Numbered from the stretch's first letter, positions 36,194-45,550 are shown. The stretch: DNA of 64,000 nt from CAYFMP01 sp964344215 (GCA_964344215.1 CAYFMP010000013.1:1-64000), one strand, 5' to 3'. Notes: a model not told the origin generated them from the letters alone. Numbers and translations: made by a program.

Positions 36194-36229
36194 ACCGCCC
36201 GGAATCGCTTCCGGGCGGTCGGTTTTTTT
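36194..36229 (+). terminator. Intrinsic terminator, probably bidirectional
   Basis: ACCGCCCGGAA / TTCCGGGCGGT (11 bp, four-base loop) is followed by seven T residues on the plus strand (36223-36229), ending the PilZ transcript. On the minus strand the stem is followed by TTTTGG, so it may also serve the convergent BI-1 gene. Confidence 0.8.
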
Positions 36230-36251
36230 CGGTGCGCCGAGACGCTTGCGG

Positions 36252-36986
36252 CTATTCGCGGTTGCCGAACAGGCTTAAGAGCATGATGAACAGGTTGATG
36301 AAGTCGAGATAGAGGGTCAGCGCCCCCATGATCGCCTTCTTGCCGGCCACTTCGGAGCCGTCGAGTTCGTTGTAGATGGCCTTGATGCGCTGGGTGTCGT
36401 AGGCGGTCAGGCCGACGAACACGAGGACGCCGATCACCGAGATCACGAAGTGCAGGGCCGAGCTTTGCAGGAAGATGTTGACGACGCTGGCGATGATGAT
36501 GCCGATCAGGCCCATGAACAGGAACGAGCCGAAGCCGGACAGGTCGCGCCGGGTGGTATAGCCGTACAGGCTCATGGCGGCAAACGTGCCGGCCGTGATG
36601 AAGAAGACACGGGCAATCGAGGCCCCGGTGTAGACCAGGAAGATGTAGCTCAAGCTGAGCCCCATCAGCCCCGAATAGATCCAGAAAACGGTCTGGGCGG
36701 TGCTCGCCTTCATGTTGTGGATGCGCGCACTCAACAGGATCACCAGGCCGATCGGCGCCAGCATCACGACCCATTGCAGCGGCGTCCCGTAAATCGCCTG
36801 CATCAACGTCGTCGACTGGGCCGAGGCGTAAGCGACGATACCGGTCAGCGCCAGCCCCGAGGCCATGTAGTTGTAGATCTTCAGCATGTACTCGCGCAGG
36901 CCGACGTCGATACCGGCGGCGTACGCTTCGGCGTCGGTCATGCGCCGGGTGCGCAGGGAAAATCGGTTTTCAGGTCCGAGAGCCAT
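36252..36986 (-). CDS. Bax inhibitor-1 / YccA-family membrane protein
   Basis: A 244-residue protein with seven hydrophobic helices and the family signature toward the C-terminus, including GLTAYDTQRIKAIYNELDGS. BI-1 family members are inner-membrane proteins; bacterial BsYetJ conducts Ca2+ and E. coli YccA modulates FtsH. Which applies here is not known. The conserved Asp residues are present. It stands alone; the gap to the ABC permease gene is about 110 bases upstream on the same strand. Confidence 0.9.
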   Translation of the reverse strand: MALGPENRFSLRTRRMTDAEAYAAGIDVGLREYMLKIYNYMASGLALTGIVAYASAQSTTLMQAIYGTPLQWVVMLAPIGLVILLSARIHNMKASTAQTVFWIYSGLMGLSLSYIFLVYTGASIARVFFITAGTFAAMSLYGYTTRRDLSGFGSFLFMGLIGIIIASVVNIFLQSSALHFVISVIGVLVFVGLTAYDTQRIKAIYNELDGSEVAGKKAIMGALTLYLDFINLFIMLLSLFGNRE

Positions 36987-37101
36987 GGATTACTCCTTGA
37001 ATATCAGCCGATTGGCCTTCCTAAGGTCATCGTTGCCGTAAGATATGGCAGGATTTCGGGGGAAATCAATAGGAACCACAGCCAAATCGGGCCTCTGGCC
37101 G

Positions 37102-39627
37102 CTATTCGTTCCTCAAATGCGGCGCCGCCTTGTGACCGAGCGCCGCCCACGTGCCGGCCAGTCCGACGGCCAGCGTCACGACCAGACACAGCGCCGTCGT
37201 CACGGCGACGACGCCGGGCAGGAAAATCCACTCGGCCCGCATCAGGAAGCGAATCACAGCCCAAGCGGTCAACGTGCCGACGGCGGCCGCGATGACGCCG
37301 GTAACCAATCCGAGAACCCCATATTCGAGCAGGTAGAGGCCGACGATTCGGCGCCGGCTGGCGCCCAGCACCTTGAAGACGACGGCGTCGTAGACGCGCC
37401 GGTGGTGCTCGGATGCGATGACGCCGGCCAGCACGACGGCGCCGGCGATAAGCGTCAGGGCGGCGGTGCCGGTGACGGCGGCGTTGATGCCGGCCAGGAT
37501 GCGGGCCGCCGCCTCCAGCGCGTCGCGCACCCGGATCGCCGAGATGTTGGGGAACGGGTCGGTGGCGGCGCGCTCAACCGCCTCTTCCGCCGCCGGTTCG
37601 GCCTCGATGGCGGCGATGTGGGTGTGCGGCGCGGCTTCGAGCGTGCCGGGCGCGAAGATGATCGCGAAGTCGAAGCGCAAACTGCGCCAGTCGATCTCGC
37701 GCAGACTCGTCACCCGGGCGGTAATGTCGCGGCCGAGGACGTTGAGGGTCAGGGTGTCGCCGACGCCGATCCCGAAACCGTGGGCCAGTCCGGCATCCAG
37801 CGAAATGACGGGCGGGCCCGTATAATCGGCCGCCCACCACTTACCGTCGACGACCTTGGCGGCGCTCGGGCGGCGGGCCGCATAGGTCAGGGCGCGGTCG
37901 CCGCGGATCGCCCACTGCACGTCGGCCGCCACCTCGGCCTCCTCGACCGGCAGGCCGGCGATCCGGACGATGCGGCCGCGCACCGTCGGCACCCGCTGGT
38001 AGCCTCCCGTCCCGTCGACGCCGGTGACGGCGGCGTCGAAGGCGGCGACCTGAGCGGGCTGGATGTCGATGAAAAAGAAGGCTGGTGCCCGCTCCGGCAG
38101 ACGCTCCTCGATCTGGCGGCGCATGTTGCCTTCGATCAGCGCGATGGCGACCAGCACCGACAGCCCGAGCCCCAACGACAGCACGATATTGGGGGTGGCG
38201 CCGCCGCGCCGGTGGATGTTGCCGCGGACCAGCCGCCAGACGCTGCCGGCCGGCCGCCGCAGGCGGCCCGCCGCCGCCATCACCAACGCCGCCCCGCCCC
38301 TCAGCAACAACAGCGTGAGCAGGGCGCCGCCGATGAACCAATAGGCGAAATAGCGGTCGTTGACCGTGAACACGGTGAGGACGGCGAGGACGGCGGCGCC
38401 GAGGACGGTGGCGGCAAGGCCGGGCTTGAGGCCGACCGCCGCCGGATCGACGCGGTGGCGGAACAGGCCGGCCGCCCGCACCCGCTGGGCGCGGGCCACC
38501 GGCCGCACCGCAAAGGTCGCCGCCGCCAGCAGGCCGAACACGGCGGCGACAAGGATCGGTCCGGCATAGACCCCGGCGACCGGCCGTACCGGCAGCCGCT
38601 CGCCGACCATCCCGATCAACGCCAATGGCGCGCCGCCGCCGACGATGAGCCCGGTTCCGACGCCGAGCGCGCCCAACACCAGAACCTGCAGCATATAGGT
38701 CTTGAAGACCAGGCTCGAAGGCGCGCCCAGGCACTTCAGGGTGGCGATGGTGGCGGTCTTGCCGTCGAGGTAGCTGCCGACCGCGCTGCCGACGCCCAAG
38801 CCGCCGACCAACAACACGGTGAGGCCGACGAACGACAGGAACAAGGTCATCCGCTCGACGAAGCGCTCGACGCCGGGGGCCGCCTTGTCGGTGCCGCGGA
38901 TGCGCCAGCCGGCGCTCGGGAAATCCGCCGTCAGCCGCTCCTGCCAGGAAGCGAAGGAGACGCCGTCCGCCAGCGTCAGCCGGTAGTGATAGTGGATCTG
39001 GCTGCCCGGCTGCACCAGCTCGGTCGCCGCGACAGCCCGCAGCGACACCATCAGGCGCGGACCGAGGCTGAACACGCTGGCCACCCGGTCCGGCTCCGAG
39101 ACGACGGTGGCGCGCACCTCGAAGGTGGCGGCGCCGACCCGTATCTTATCGCCGAGCCCGAGCCCGAGGCGGACCAGCAGGTTGGCGTCGGCGACCGCCC
39201 CCCAGGCCTCGCCGCGGCGGGCCAGCAGGTCGTCCAACGGCGTCGCCGGCTCGGTCCGCATGGTGCCGATCAGCGGATAGGCTCGATCGACCGCTTTCAA
39301 CTCGACCAGGGCGCGTTTATGGCGGATCGCCGCCGGCCTGGCCATGGCCCGCATCTTGACGACTTCCGAATAGGCCCCGGCGCCGTCCCGCAGGTAGGCC
39401 CGTTGCGCCTCCGTTGCCGGGCGGTTGTGGAGCCTGAGGTCGGCCTCGCCGCCCAGCAGCCTGGCGCCGTCGGCGCGCAGTCCGGCGATCACCGACTCGC
39501 TCAATCCGCCGACGCCGGCGATGGCGGCGACGCCCAAGGCCAGCGAGGCGATGAAGACGCGGAACCCCTTCAGGCCGCCGCGCAACTCGCGCCGTGCCAG
39601 CCGCCAGGCCAGGGCCAATTCGTTCAC
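37102..39627 (-). CDS. FtsX-family ABC transporter permease (YbbP type)
   Basis: An 841-residue permease with an N-terminal helix, a large periplasmic domain (about 50-250), three helices, a middle helix cluster (about 385-490), a second large periplasmic domain and a last three-helix FtsX block (about 720-830). This is the two-FtsX layout of E. coli YbbP. The SAR start MNELALAWRLARRELRGGLK is typical. Its ATG overlaps the YbbA-like ATPase stop by four bases, and tesA is divergent, exactly as in the tesA-ybbA-ybbP locus. The system belongs to the mechanotransmission/lipoprotein type; its substrate is not established. Confidence 0.9.
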   Translation of the reverse strand: MNELALAWRLARRELRGGLKGFRVFIASLALGVAAIAGVGGLSESVIAGLRADGARLLGGEADLRLHNRPATEAQRAYLRDGAGAYSEVVKMRAMARPAAIRHKRALVELKAVDRAYPLIGTMRTEPATPLDDLLARRGEAWGAVADANLLVRLGLGLGDKIRVGAATFEVRATVVSEPDRVASVFSLGPRLMVSLRAVAATELVQPGSQIHYHYRLTLADGVSFASWQERLTADFPSAGWRIRGTDKAAPGVERFVERMTLFLSFVGLTVLLVGGLGVGSAVGSYLDGKTATIATLKCLGAPSSLVFKTYMLQVLVLGALGVGTGLIVGGGAPLALIGMVGERLPVRPVAGVYAGPILVAAVFGLLAAATFAVRPVARAQRVRAAGLFRHRVDPAAVGLKPGLAATVLGAAVLAVLTVFTVNDRYFAYWFIGGALLTLLLLRGGAALVMAAAGRLRRPAGSVWRLVRGNIHRRGGATPNIVLSLGLGLSVLVAIALIEGNMRRQIEERLPERAPAFFFIDIQPAQVAAFDAAVTGVDGTGGYQRVPTVRGRIVRIAGLPVEEAEVAADVQWAIRGDRALTYAARRPSAAKVVDGKWWAADYTGPPVISLDAGLAHGFGIGVGDTLTLNVLGRDITARVTSLREIDWRSLRFDFAIIFAPGTLEAAPHTHIAAIEAEPAAEEAVERAATDPFPNISAIRVRDALEAAARILAGINAAVTGTAALTLIAGAVVLAGVIASEHHRRVYDAVVFKVLGASRRRIVGLYLLEYGVLGLVTGVIAAAVGTLTAWAVIRFLMRAEWIFLPGVVAVTTALCLVVTLAVGLAGTWAALGHKAAPHLRNE

Positions 39628-40331
39628 AGCCCGCCTCCGGCGCCCGGCCCGGCAATGCGGCCATCGGCCAGCTCGACCAGGCGGGCGCAGCGATCGGCCA
39701 GTTCCGGCGCGTGGGTGACAAGGACCAGGGTCGTGCCGTAGCGCTTATGCAGGTCGAACAGCACCTCGATGATGCCGTCGCCGGTCGCCCGATCGAGGCT
39801 GCCGGTCGGCTCGTCGGCCAGCAGCAGGTCGGGCTCGGTGACGAAGGCGCGGGCCAGCGCCACGCGCTGCTGCTCGCCGCCGGAAAGCTGCCCCGGATAG
39901 TGCTCCATGCGGTGGCCGAGACCGACCGCGTCGAGCTGGGCAGCGGCCCGTGTCATCGCTTCGTCGTGGCCGGCGAACTCGACCGGCAGGGCGACGTTCT
40001 CGAGCGCCGACATCGTCGGCACCAGATGGAAGTTCTGAAAGACGATGCCGACGTGGTCACGCCGGAAGCGGGCCAGGTCGTCCTCGCCCAGGCCGGTGAT
40101 TTCGCGGCCGGCCGCCTCGATGCGCCCGGCCGTCGGGTTCTCGAGCCCGGCGATCACCATCAGCAGCGAGGTCTTGCCCGACCCCGACGGGCCGATCACC
40201 GCCAGGGTCTCGCCGGCCTCGACCTCGAGGTCGATGCCGCGCAGAATAGGCACGACGCCGGCGTCGCTGGTAAGCTCGAGGTGGACGCTGTCGAGACTGA
40301 GGATCGAAGGGATGGGCGGTTTCGGGGTCAT
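39624..40331 (-). CDS. ABC transporter ATP-binding protein (YbbA type)
   Basis: A 235-residue ATPase of the MacB/LolD group. Walker A GPSGSGKTS, signature LSGGEQQRVALARAF, Walker B LLLADEPTGSLD and H-loop VTHAPELADR are present. The frame is open to 40439, but ATG 40331 gives the family N-terminus. This start and the tesA ATG share two bases (CATG), so the genes are divergent and overlap by two bases. It is coupled to the YbbP-like permease by a four-base overlap. Confidence 0.92.
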   Translation of the reverse strand: MTPKPPIPSILSLDSVHLELTSDAGVVPILRGIDLEVEAGETLAVIGPSGSGKTSLLMVIAGLENPTAGRIEAAGREITGLGEDDLARFRRDHVGIVFQNFHLVPTMSALENVALPVEFAGHDEAMTRAAAQLDAVGLGHRMEHYPGQLSGGEQQRVALARAFVTEPDLLLADEPTGSLDRATGDGIIEVLFDLHKRYGTTLVLVTHAPELADRCARLVELADGRIAGPGAGGGL

Positions 40332-40986
40332 GGGGCATTTCCGTTGGCCGATCGCGGCCCGGTTCGCCGTCCGGGCGTTGCTGGTGGCGCTTGTCGTCGT
40401 CGTTTCGGCGGCGGCCGCCGCCGCCAAGCCGCTTACCATACTGATGCTGGGCGACAGCCTGACAGCAGGTTACGGATTGTTAAAGGGAGAATCGCTGCCC
40501 GAACGCCTGGAAGCGGCGCTGAAGCGCGAAGGCCTCGACGTCGACGTCGTCAACGCCGGCGTCTCCGGCGACACCTCGGCCGGCGGCCGGGCGCGCCTTG
40601 GGTGGGCGCTCAGCGAAAATCCCGACGCCGTGATCGTCGCCTTGGGCGCCAACGACGGCCTGCGCGGCCTGCAACCCGAAGAGACCCGCGCCAACTTGGG
40701 CGCCATCGTCGAGCGGGCGCGGACCCGCGGCCTGCCGGTGCTCCTCGCCGGCATGCGTGCGCCGCCCAATTTGGGCCGGGAGTACGGCGCCGAGTTCGAG
40801 GCGGTCTACGAAGAGCTCGCCGCCGCTCACGACATTTTGACCTATCCTTTCTTGCTCGAAGGCGTTGCCGCGCAGCCCCACCTCAACCAGGACGACCGCA
40901 TCCACCCCAACGCGCGCGGCGTCGAGGTCATCGTCGAGAGGCTGCTGCCGTTTGTCCGCCAACTGATCGGGCGGGTCGGGGGTTAG
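40330..40986 (+). CDS. tesA: TesA-like GDSL lysophospholipase/thioesterase
   Basis: A 218-residue secreted esterase. A signal peptide (about 1-35, RALLVALVVVVSAAAAAAKP) precedes four SGNH blocks: MLGDSLTAGYG with the catalytic Ser, GVSGDTSAGG, GANDGLRG with Asn, and DRIHPNARG with Asp and His. It acts in the periplasm on acyl-thioesters, esters or lysophospholipids. It is divergent from ybbA with overlapping start codons (ATG at 40330). A TTG at 40375-40377 in the signal region would be an alternative start. Confidence 0.93.
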   Translation: MGHFRWPIAARFAVRALLVALVVVVSAAAAAAKPLTILMLGDSLTAGYGLLKGESLPERLEAALKREGLDVDVVNAGVSGDTSAGGRARLGWALSENPDAVIVALGANDGLRGLQPEETRANLGAIVERARTRGLPVLLAGMRAPPNLGREYGAEFEAVYEELAAAHDILTYPFLLEGVAAQPHLNQDDRIHPNARGVEVIVERLLPFVRQLIGRVGG

Positions 40987-41028
40987 GGCCGGGGGCGAGG
41001 GGCGTCGCCGCCCGCCGTGCCGCCGCGT

Positions 41029-41691
41029 CTACAAGGTAGCGACCGGTCCGGCCAGCTTACGGGTCAGGTCGAGGCTGAAGACGTGCTTCATGGCGATGTC
41101 CATGCTCGGGTTGCGCTTCAAAAGCTTCTTCAAGTCCTCTTTCGGCCACACCACGTAGCGGCACGGACGGGTCGCCGACACCGTCGCCGTTGCCGCGCCG
41201 CCCTGGATGAAGGACATCTCGCCGATCATCGAGCCGTCGCGGACCCGGCCGACCTCCTCGCCGTCGCGCTCGATGGCGACCTCGCCGTTGAACAAAAGCT
41301 TCAAGCCCTCGATACGGGTTCCCTGCTCGGCGAAGCGGTGCCCCGGTTCGACCGACCGCCAGTCGCCGATCCGCATCAGTTTCATGAACTCGACGGCGGT
41401 GAAGCTTCGGAACACCGTTTCGAGAAGTTCCCGTTCCTCGTCGGTGAAGGCGATCGAGCGGTGTTCGACGACGATCCCGGCGATCCTGAACGCGTTGATC
41501 ATGATGAACACGGTCAGCCAGAATATCACCAGCCACAATGGTCCGGCCGGAAGCCAGTAGTTGTAGGCGATGCCGACTATGCCGCTGGCGACGGCGACAC
41601 CGCGCAGCACCAGCATGTCGCGTACGTAGAAGGAAAACGCCGTCAGGGCGAACGACGTGTGTCCGGCGATATCGAGGAGCGTAAAGGTCAT
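41029..41691 (-). CDS. Membrane protein with cNMP-binding-like domain (Popeye-like layout)
   Basis: A 220-residue protein. Three hydrophobic segments (about 5-22, 27-45, 50-72) precede a cyclic-nucleotide-binding fold (about 90-200), the organisation of Popeye-domain proteins. In the phosphate-binding cassette, IGEMSFIQGGAATATVSA has the Gly-Glu but lacks the canonical Arg that holds the cyclic phosphate. cAMP binding is therefore uncertain. A helix-rich tail ends RKLAGPVATL. Start ATG 41691 is preceded by GGGGAAA. It is divergent from a FIST-domain gene across 150 bases. Confidence 0.78.
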   Translation of the reverse strand: MTFTLLDIAGHTSFALTAFSFYVRDMLVLRGVAVASGIVGIAYNYWLPAGPLWLVIFWLTVFIMINAFRIAGIVVEHRSIAFTDEERELLETVFRSFTAVEFMKLMRIGDWRSVEPGHRFAEQGTRIEGLKLLFNGEVAIERDGEEVGRVRDGSMIGEMSFIQGGAATATVSATRPCRYVVWPKEDLKKLLKRNPSMDIAMKHVFSLDLTRKLAGPVATL

Positions 41692-41844
41692 GGCTGTTTC
41701 CCCGCGTTCCGATGAACTCGAGACGAGTTTCCGCCAAAGGGGCCGACAGATAAAGACTCCCGCCACTCGCTTCAGCGGCGTTATGATGGACTCTCGACCA
41801 ATCCGAGAACACGAGCGCGAGAGCCGTCCGGGAAATCCTGCCGC

Positions 41845-42996
41845 ATGTCCGCCTTCGCCGCCGCCCATTCGCAAGCCGAGAGCTGGAGCGCCATCGCCCG
41901 CGAGCTGGCCGCCGCCCTCGACGGCGCCCCGCCGGCCGCCGGCGAGGGACGCCGGCGTCTGGGCTTTCTCTACGCCACCGACGCGCTGGCCGACGACTTC
42001 GGCTCGATCCTGACCTATTTGCGCCAGACCACAGGCGTCGAAAGCTGGGTTGGCAGCCTCGGCATCGGCATCTGTGCCGGCGGCTCGGAGATTTTCGAGC
42101 GGCCGGCGGCGGCCGCCCTGGTGGCGGCGCTGCCCGAAGGTTCGTTCAACGTGCTGCCGGCGCTGACCGAAAGCACCAGCCAGATCCCCGACCGCGCCCG
42201 GGCCTGGATGAAGCGCGCCTCGCCGCCGTTCGGCGTCGTCCACGGCGACCCCATGAACGCCAACGTGCCGACCCTGATCGAGGGATTGTCGCGGACCATC
42301 GAGGAGCTGACCCTGGAACTGCCCGGTTTCCTGGTCGGCGGGTTGACGTCGTCGAGAGGGCCGTTGCACCAGATCGCCGACGACGTCACCGGCGGCGGCC
42401 TGTCGGGCGTGCTGTTCGGGCCCGAGGTCGAGGTCGCGACAGGCCTGAGCCAAGGCTGTTCGCCGGTCGGCCCGGCCCACGACATTACCGAATGCGTCGA
42501 CAACGTGATCATGGAACTGGACGGCGAGCCGGCGCTGGAAGTCTTCAAGGACGAGATCGGCGAGCTGTTGGCCCGCGACTTGGGCCGCGTCGCCGGCTAC
42601 ATCCACGCCGCCTTTCCGGTGGTCGGCTCCGATACCGGCGACTACCTGGTCCGCAACCTGATCGGCGTCGATGTCGAGCGCGACTGGCTGGCGGTGGCCG
42701 GTCCGGTCGAGAACGGCGAGCGGGTGATGTTCGTGCGCCGCGACCCGAAAAGCGCCGAGGTCGACCTGGTCCGCATGACCGAGGAGCTCAAACGCCGCCT
42801 GCCGGGGCCGCCCCGGGGCGGGCTCTATTTCAGTTGCGTGGCGCGCGGCCCCAACATGTTCGGCGACGAGGGCCGCGAGACGGCGCTGATCCGCGATGCC
42901 TTGGGCGATTTTCCGCTGGTCGGTTTCTTCGGCAACGGCGAGATCTCCAACAACCGCCTCTACGGCTACACCGGGGTCCTTGCGCTTTTCCTGTGA
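41845..42996 (+). CDS. FIST-domain sensory protein
   Basis: A 383-residue protein with a FIST N domain (about 30-225: RRLGFLYATDALADDFGSIL, VGSLGIGICAGGSEIFERPA) and a FIST C domain (about 235-365), ending GFFGNGEISNNRLYGYTGVL. FIST proteins are proposed ligand-binding sensors for small molecules such as amino acids. No output domain is fused, so a partner must signal. The divergent membrane cNMP-type protein is one candidate. No signal peptide is present. Confidence 0.9.
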   Translation: MSAFAAAHSQAESWSAIARELAAALDGAPPAAGEGRRRLGFLYATDALADDFGSILTYLRQTTGVESWVGSLGIGICAGGSEIFERPAAAALVAALPEGSFNVLPALTESTSQIPDRARAWMKRASPPFGVVHGDPMNANVPTLIEGLSRTIEELTLELPGFLVGGLTSSRGPLHQIADDVTGGGLSGVLFGPEVEVATGLSQGCSPVGPAHDITECVDNVIMELDGEPALEVFKDEIGELLARDLGRVAGYIHAAFPVVGSDTGDYLVRNLIGVDVERDWLAVAGPVENGERVMFVRRDPKSAEVDLVRMTEELKRRLPGPPRGGLYFSCVARGPNMFGDEGRETALIRDALGDFPLVGFFGNGEISNNRLYGYTGVLALFL

Positions 42997-43047
42997 TCTG
43001 ACATCTATTCAAGGAACCCTCCCTTCAATCCGACGGACCCATCTCCC

Positions 43048-44088
43048 ATGCGCATGAACCCCCTCGGCCGCACCGGCATCCAGGTCAGCCGCATCTGCCT
43101 CGGCACCATGACCTTCGGCGGCCAGAACGACGAAAGCGAAGCCCACGCCCAGCTCGACATCGCCTTCGAGCGCGGCGTCAACTTCCTCGATACGGCCGAG
43201 ATGTACGCGTTTCCGGCCGGCCCCCGGACGCAAGGAGAGAGCGAGCGCATCGTCGGCGCGTGGATGAAGGCGCGCAAGAACCGCGACAGCGTCGTCGTCG
43301 CCACCAAGATCACCGGTCCCGGCGGCCGCTTCGAGCACATCCGCGGCGGCGACATGCGGTTCGGCAGGAAGCAGGTTCGCGAGGCGGTCGAATTGAGCCT
43401 GAAGCGCCTCGGCACCGACTACATCGACCTCTACCAGACCCACTGGCCGGCGCGTCCGGCCAACTATTTCGGCAAGCTCGGCTACGAGCACGACGAAACG
43501 GCCCAGTGGACGCCTCTGGAGGAGACGCTGGAAGCGGTCGGGGAAGAGATCGAGGCCGGCCGGGTGCGCGCCTTCGGGCCGTCCAACGAGACCGCCTGGG
43601 GGGCGATGGAACACGTCAAGCTTTCGCAGAGCAATGGGTCGCCCCGCATCGCCAGCATCCAGAACCCCTACAACCTGTTGTGCCGGACCTACGAGGTCGG
43701 CCTGGCCGAGGTGTCGATCCGCGAGGACTGCGGCCTGCTCGCGTATTCGCCGCTGGCCTTCGGGGCCTTGACCGGCAAGTACCTGGACGGCGCCCTGCCC
43801 GACGGCTCGCGTCACAAGCTGTTCCCCGAGTACATGCGCTATTTCCGGCCGGCCGGAACGGAAGCGACCGCGGCCTACGTGGCGCTCGCCCGCCAGCACG
43901 GCCTCGATCCGACCCAGATGGCCATCGCCTACGTCAATTCGAGGCGCTTTTTGACCAGCACCATCATCGGCGCCACCACCTTGGAACAACTGGAGACCAA
44001 CCTGGCGGCCGAGGAACTCGCGCTCGGCGACGACGTCGTCGCCGGCATCGAGGCGATTCACGCCGCCAACACCAACCCGGCGCCCTAA
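43048..44088 (+). CDS. Aldo/keto reductase (Tas-like)
   Basis: A 346-residue NADP(H)-dependent reductase of the Tas/YajO type. Catalytic residues are visible in NFLDTAEMY (Asp, Tyr), VVVATKI (Lys) and DLYQTHWPAR (His). NADP contacts lie near SRRFLTSTIIGATTLEQLE. The MRMNPLGRTGIQVSRICLGT opening is characteristic. The native substrate is not known. It runs between the FIST gene and thpR on the same strand; gaps are about 50 and 37 bases. Confidence 0.92.
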   Translation: MRMNPLGRTGIQVSRICLGTMTFGGQNDESEAHAQLDIAFERGVNFLDTAEMYAFPAGPRTQGESERIVGAWMKARKNRDSVVVATKITGPGGRFEHIRGGDMRFGRKQVREAVELSLKRLGTDYIDLYQTHWPARPANYFGKLGYEHDETAQWTPLEETLEAVGEEIEAGRVRAFGPSNETAWGAMEHVKLSQSNGSPRIASIQNPYNLLCRTYEVGLAEVSIREDCGLLAYSPLAFGALTGKYLDGALPDGSRHKLFPEYMRYFRPAGTEATAAYVALARQHGLDPTQMAIAYVNSRRFLTSTIIGATTLEQLETNLAAEELALGDDVVAGIEAIHAANTNPAP

Positions 44089-44125
44089 AGGGACGCGCCG
44101 GGACCGAAGACCAGGGAGCCCGTCC

Positions 44126-44671
44126 ATGCGGCTGTTCATCGGCCTCGCCCTGCCCGGCCCCGTCCGCGATCAATTGGCCCGCCTGCAAGGCGGCTTGAGC
44201 GGCGCCCGCTGGGTCGCGCCCGACAACCTGCACGTGACCTTGAGGTTCCTCGGCGAAGTCTCCGAGCCGCAGGCGTCCGACCTCGATGCCGAGCTCGGGT
44301 CGATCGCGGCGCCGGCCTTCGAGACCGGGATCATCGGGCTCGGCGTTTTCGATCGTCGCGGCAAGGTGCATACGTTGTGGGCCGAGTTGGAAACCAGCGA
44401 ACCTTTTGTCCGCCTCCATGCCAAGGCCGAACAGGCCGCCCAGCGCGCCGGCTTCGAGGCTGAGGGGCGCAAGTTCAGGCCGCACGCGACGCTGGCCCGC
44501 TTCAAGTCGGCGCCGGGCCGACGCATGGGCGACTACCTGGAGGCCCACGGCGGCTTCCGCACCGGGCCGTTCACGGTCGACGAGCTGACGCTGTTCAGGA
44601 GCCACCTGAACCGCGACGGCGCCACCTACGAGCCGCTTGCCCACTACCCGCTGCTCAGCGGCGAAGCCTAG
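44126..44671 (+). CDS. thpR: RNA 2',3'-cyclic phosphodiesterase (LigT/ThpR)
   Basis: A 181-residue 2H phosphoesterase. Both HxTx motifs are visible: HVTL (about 34-37) and HATL (about 128-131), spaced as in the family. It opens 2',3'-cyclic phosphates of RNA ends. MRLFIGLALPGPVRDQLARL is the usual start, with AGGGAG upstream. Confidence 0.93.
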   Translation: MRLFIGLALPGPVRDQLARLQGGLSGARWVAPDNLHVTLRFLGEVSEPQASDLDAELGSIAAPAFETGIIGLGVFDRRGKVHTLWAELETSEPFVRLHAKAEQAAQRAGFEAEGRKFRPHATLARFKSAPGRRMGDYLEAHGGFRTGPFTVDELTLFRSHLNRDGATYEPLAHYPLLSGEA

Positions 44672-44711
44672 CGACGGCCGTGTGCCATAGGCCGGGAAGG
44701 CCGCGGCAGGC

Positions 44712-45116
44712 TCAGAACAGGCCGTTGGCCTGCTGGACGGCGCGCACGTATTCGAGGATGGATTGGAGCTGGGCGTCGGTGACGCCGCTGACCGGCTTCA
44801 TGTCGCCGAACCGGAAGTGATGGGCGCGGGCGCCTTTCTTCGGAGCGACGAAGAAAGAGCCGTCGCCGTGGTGGCCGGGGTGGTAGACGCGGCTGATGAA
44901 GGTCGGTCCCTTGTCCGAGCCGGCCGCCGTCTTGCCGTGGCACTCGGCGCAATAGGCGTCGTAGTTGAGTTTGCCCAAGGCCAGGCGCGGCGACATCTTC
45001 GGCTCCTTGGCGCCGGTGTAGGTGGCCTTGGCGGCGGCGGCGTCGGCGGCGGGCGCAACGAGGCCGGCAGTCACGGTTAGAACGGCGAGGACGACGAGGG
45101 CGGCGAGGTTGCGCAT
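44712..45116 (-). CDS. Secreted c-type cytochrome
   Basis: A 134-residue periplasmic protein. The signal peptide (about 1-27) is followed by a single haem site CAECH (about 56-60, in YDAYCAECHGKTAAGSDKGP). A likely distal methionine lies in FGDMKPVSGVTDAQLQ. This is a class I monohaem cytochrome c. The role may be electron transfer to a terminal oxidase or a periplasmic enzyme. No partner is adjacent. Confidence 0.9.
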   Translation of the reverse strand: MRNLAALVVLAVLTVTAGLVAPAADAAAAKATYTGAKEPKMSPRLALGKLNYDAYCAECHGKTAAGSDKGPTFISRVYHPGHHGDGSFFVAPKKGARAHHFRFGDMKPVSGVTDAQLQSILEYVRAVQQANGLF

Positions 45117-45190
45117 GGGACTCTACTTGTTGGTTTTCTCCGGAAAGCCGAGGAGCGGCAATCTAGCCTGGTCCGGGGGGCGGCGCAACG

Positions 45191-45550
45191 TCAGCGCCGC
45201 CGGCGCTCGGCGAGCCATCGCTCGGCCGCCGCGAAGGCCGCTTCGACGCCGGCGCAGGTCTCGCCGGCCACCCATTTCGGCCCGTAGTTGAAACCGAGCG
45301 CGGCTTTTGCGGCGAACTGCTCGACCCCGGCCAGGCGGTCTTCCGCGCTCAGGCCGGTGTCGTCTACGGCGGCGATGGCCAAGCGCGGGAAGGGGCGGGT
45401 GCGCGCGTCGTCGACGCCGCAGTAGATGGCCTTGCCGTAAAGGGCGCCGAGCACGCGGCCCAGCTCGAACCCGCTTTCAACCTGAAAAGCCGCCGCCGGC
45501 GGGGTCAGCCCGCCGCCGACGATGGCGGCCGCGATCCAACGCCTCAGCAT
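45191..45550 (-). CDS. Small secreted protein of unknown function
   Basis: A 119-residue protein with a signal peptide (about 1-22, ending PPAAAFQ). The mature part contains two Cys residues (IYCGVDD and ETCAGVEAAF), suggesting one disulphide in the periplasm. The start ATG 45550 overlaps the end of the fructosamine kinase gene by seven bases, so translation is coupled. I do not recognise a family; composition is Ala-rich. The open frame continues upstream to 45871, but only this part has a signal peptide start. Confidence 0.6.
   Translation of the reverse strand: MLRRWIAAAIVGGGLTPPAAAFQVESGFELGRVLGALYGKAIYCGVDDARTRPFPRLAIAAVDDTGLSAEDRLAGVEQFAAKAALGFNYGPKWVAGETCAGVEAAFAAAERWLAERRRR

Noticed and set aside
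37045..39741. 898-codon frame opposite the YbbP-like permease
   Set aside because: It has Asp/Arg/Gln-rich low-complexity translation and is antisense to a recognised transporter.
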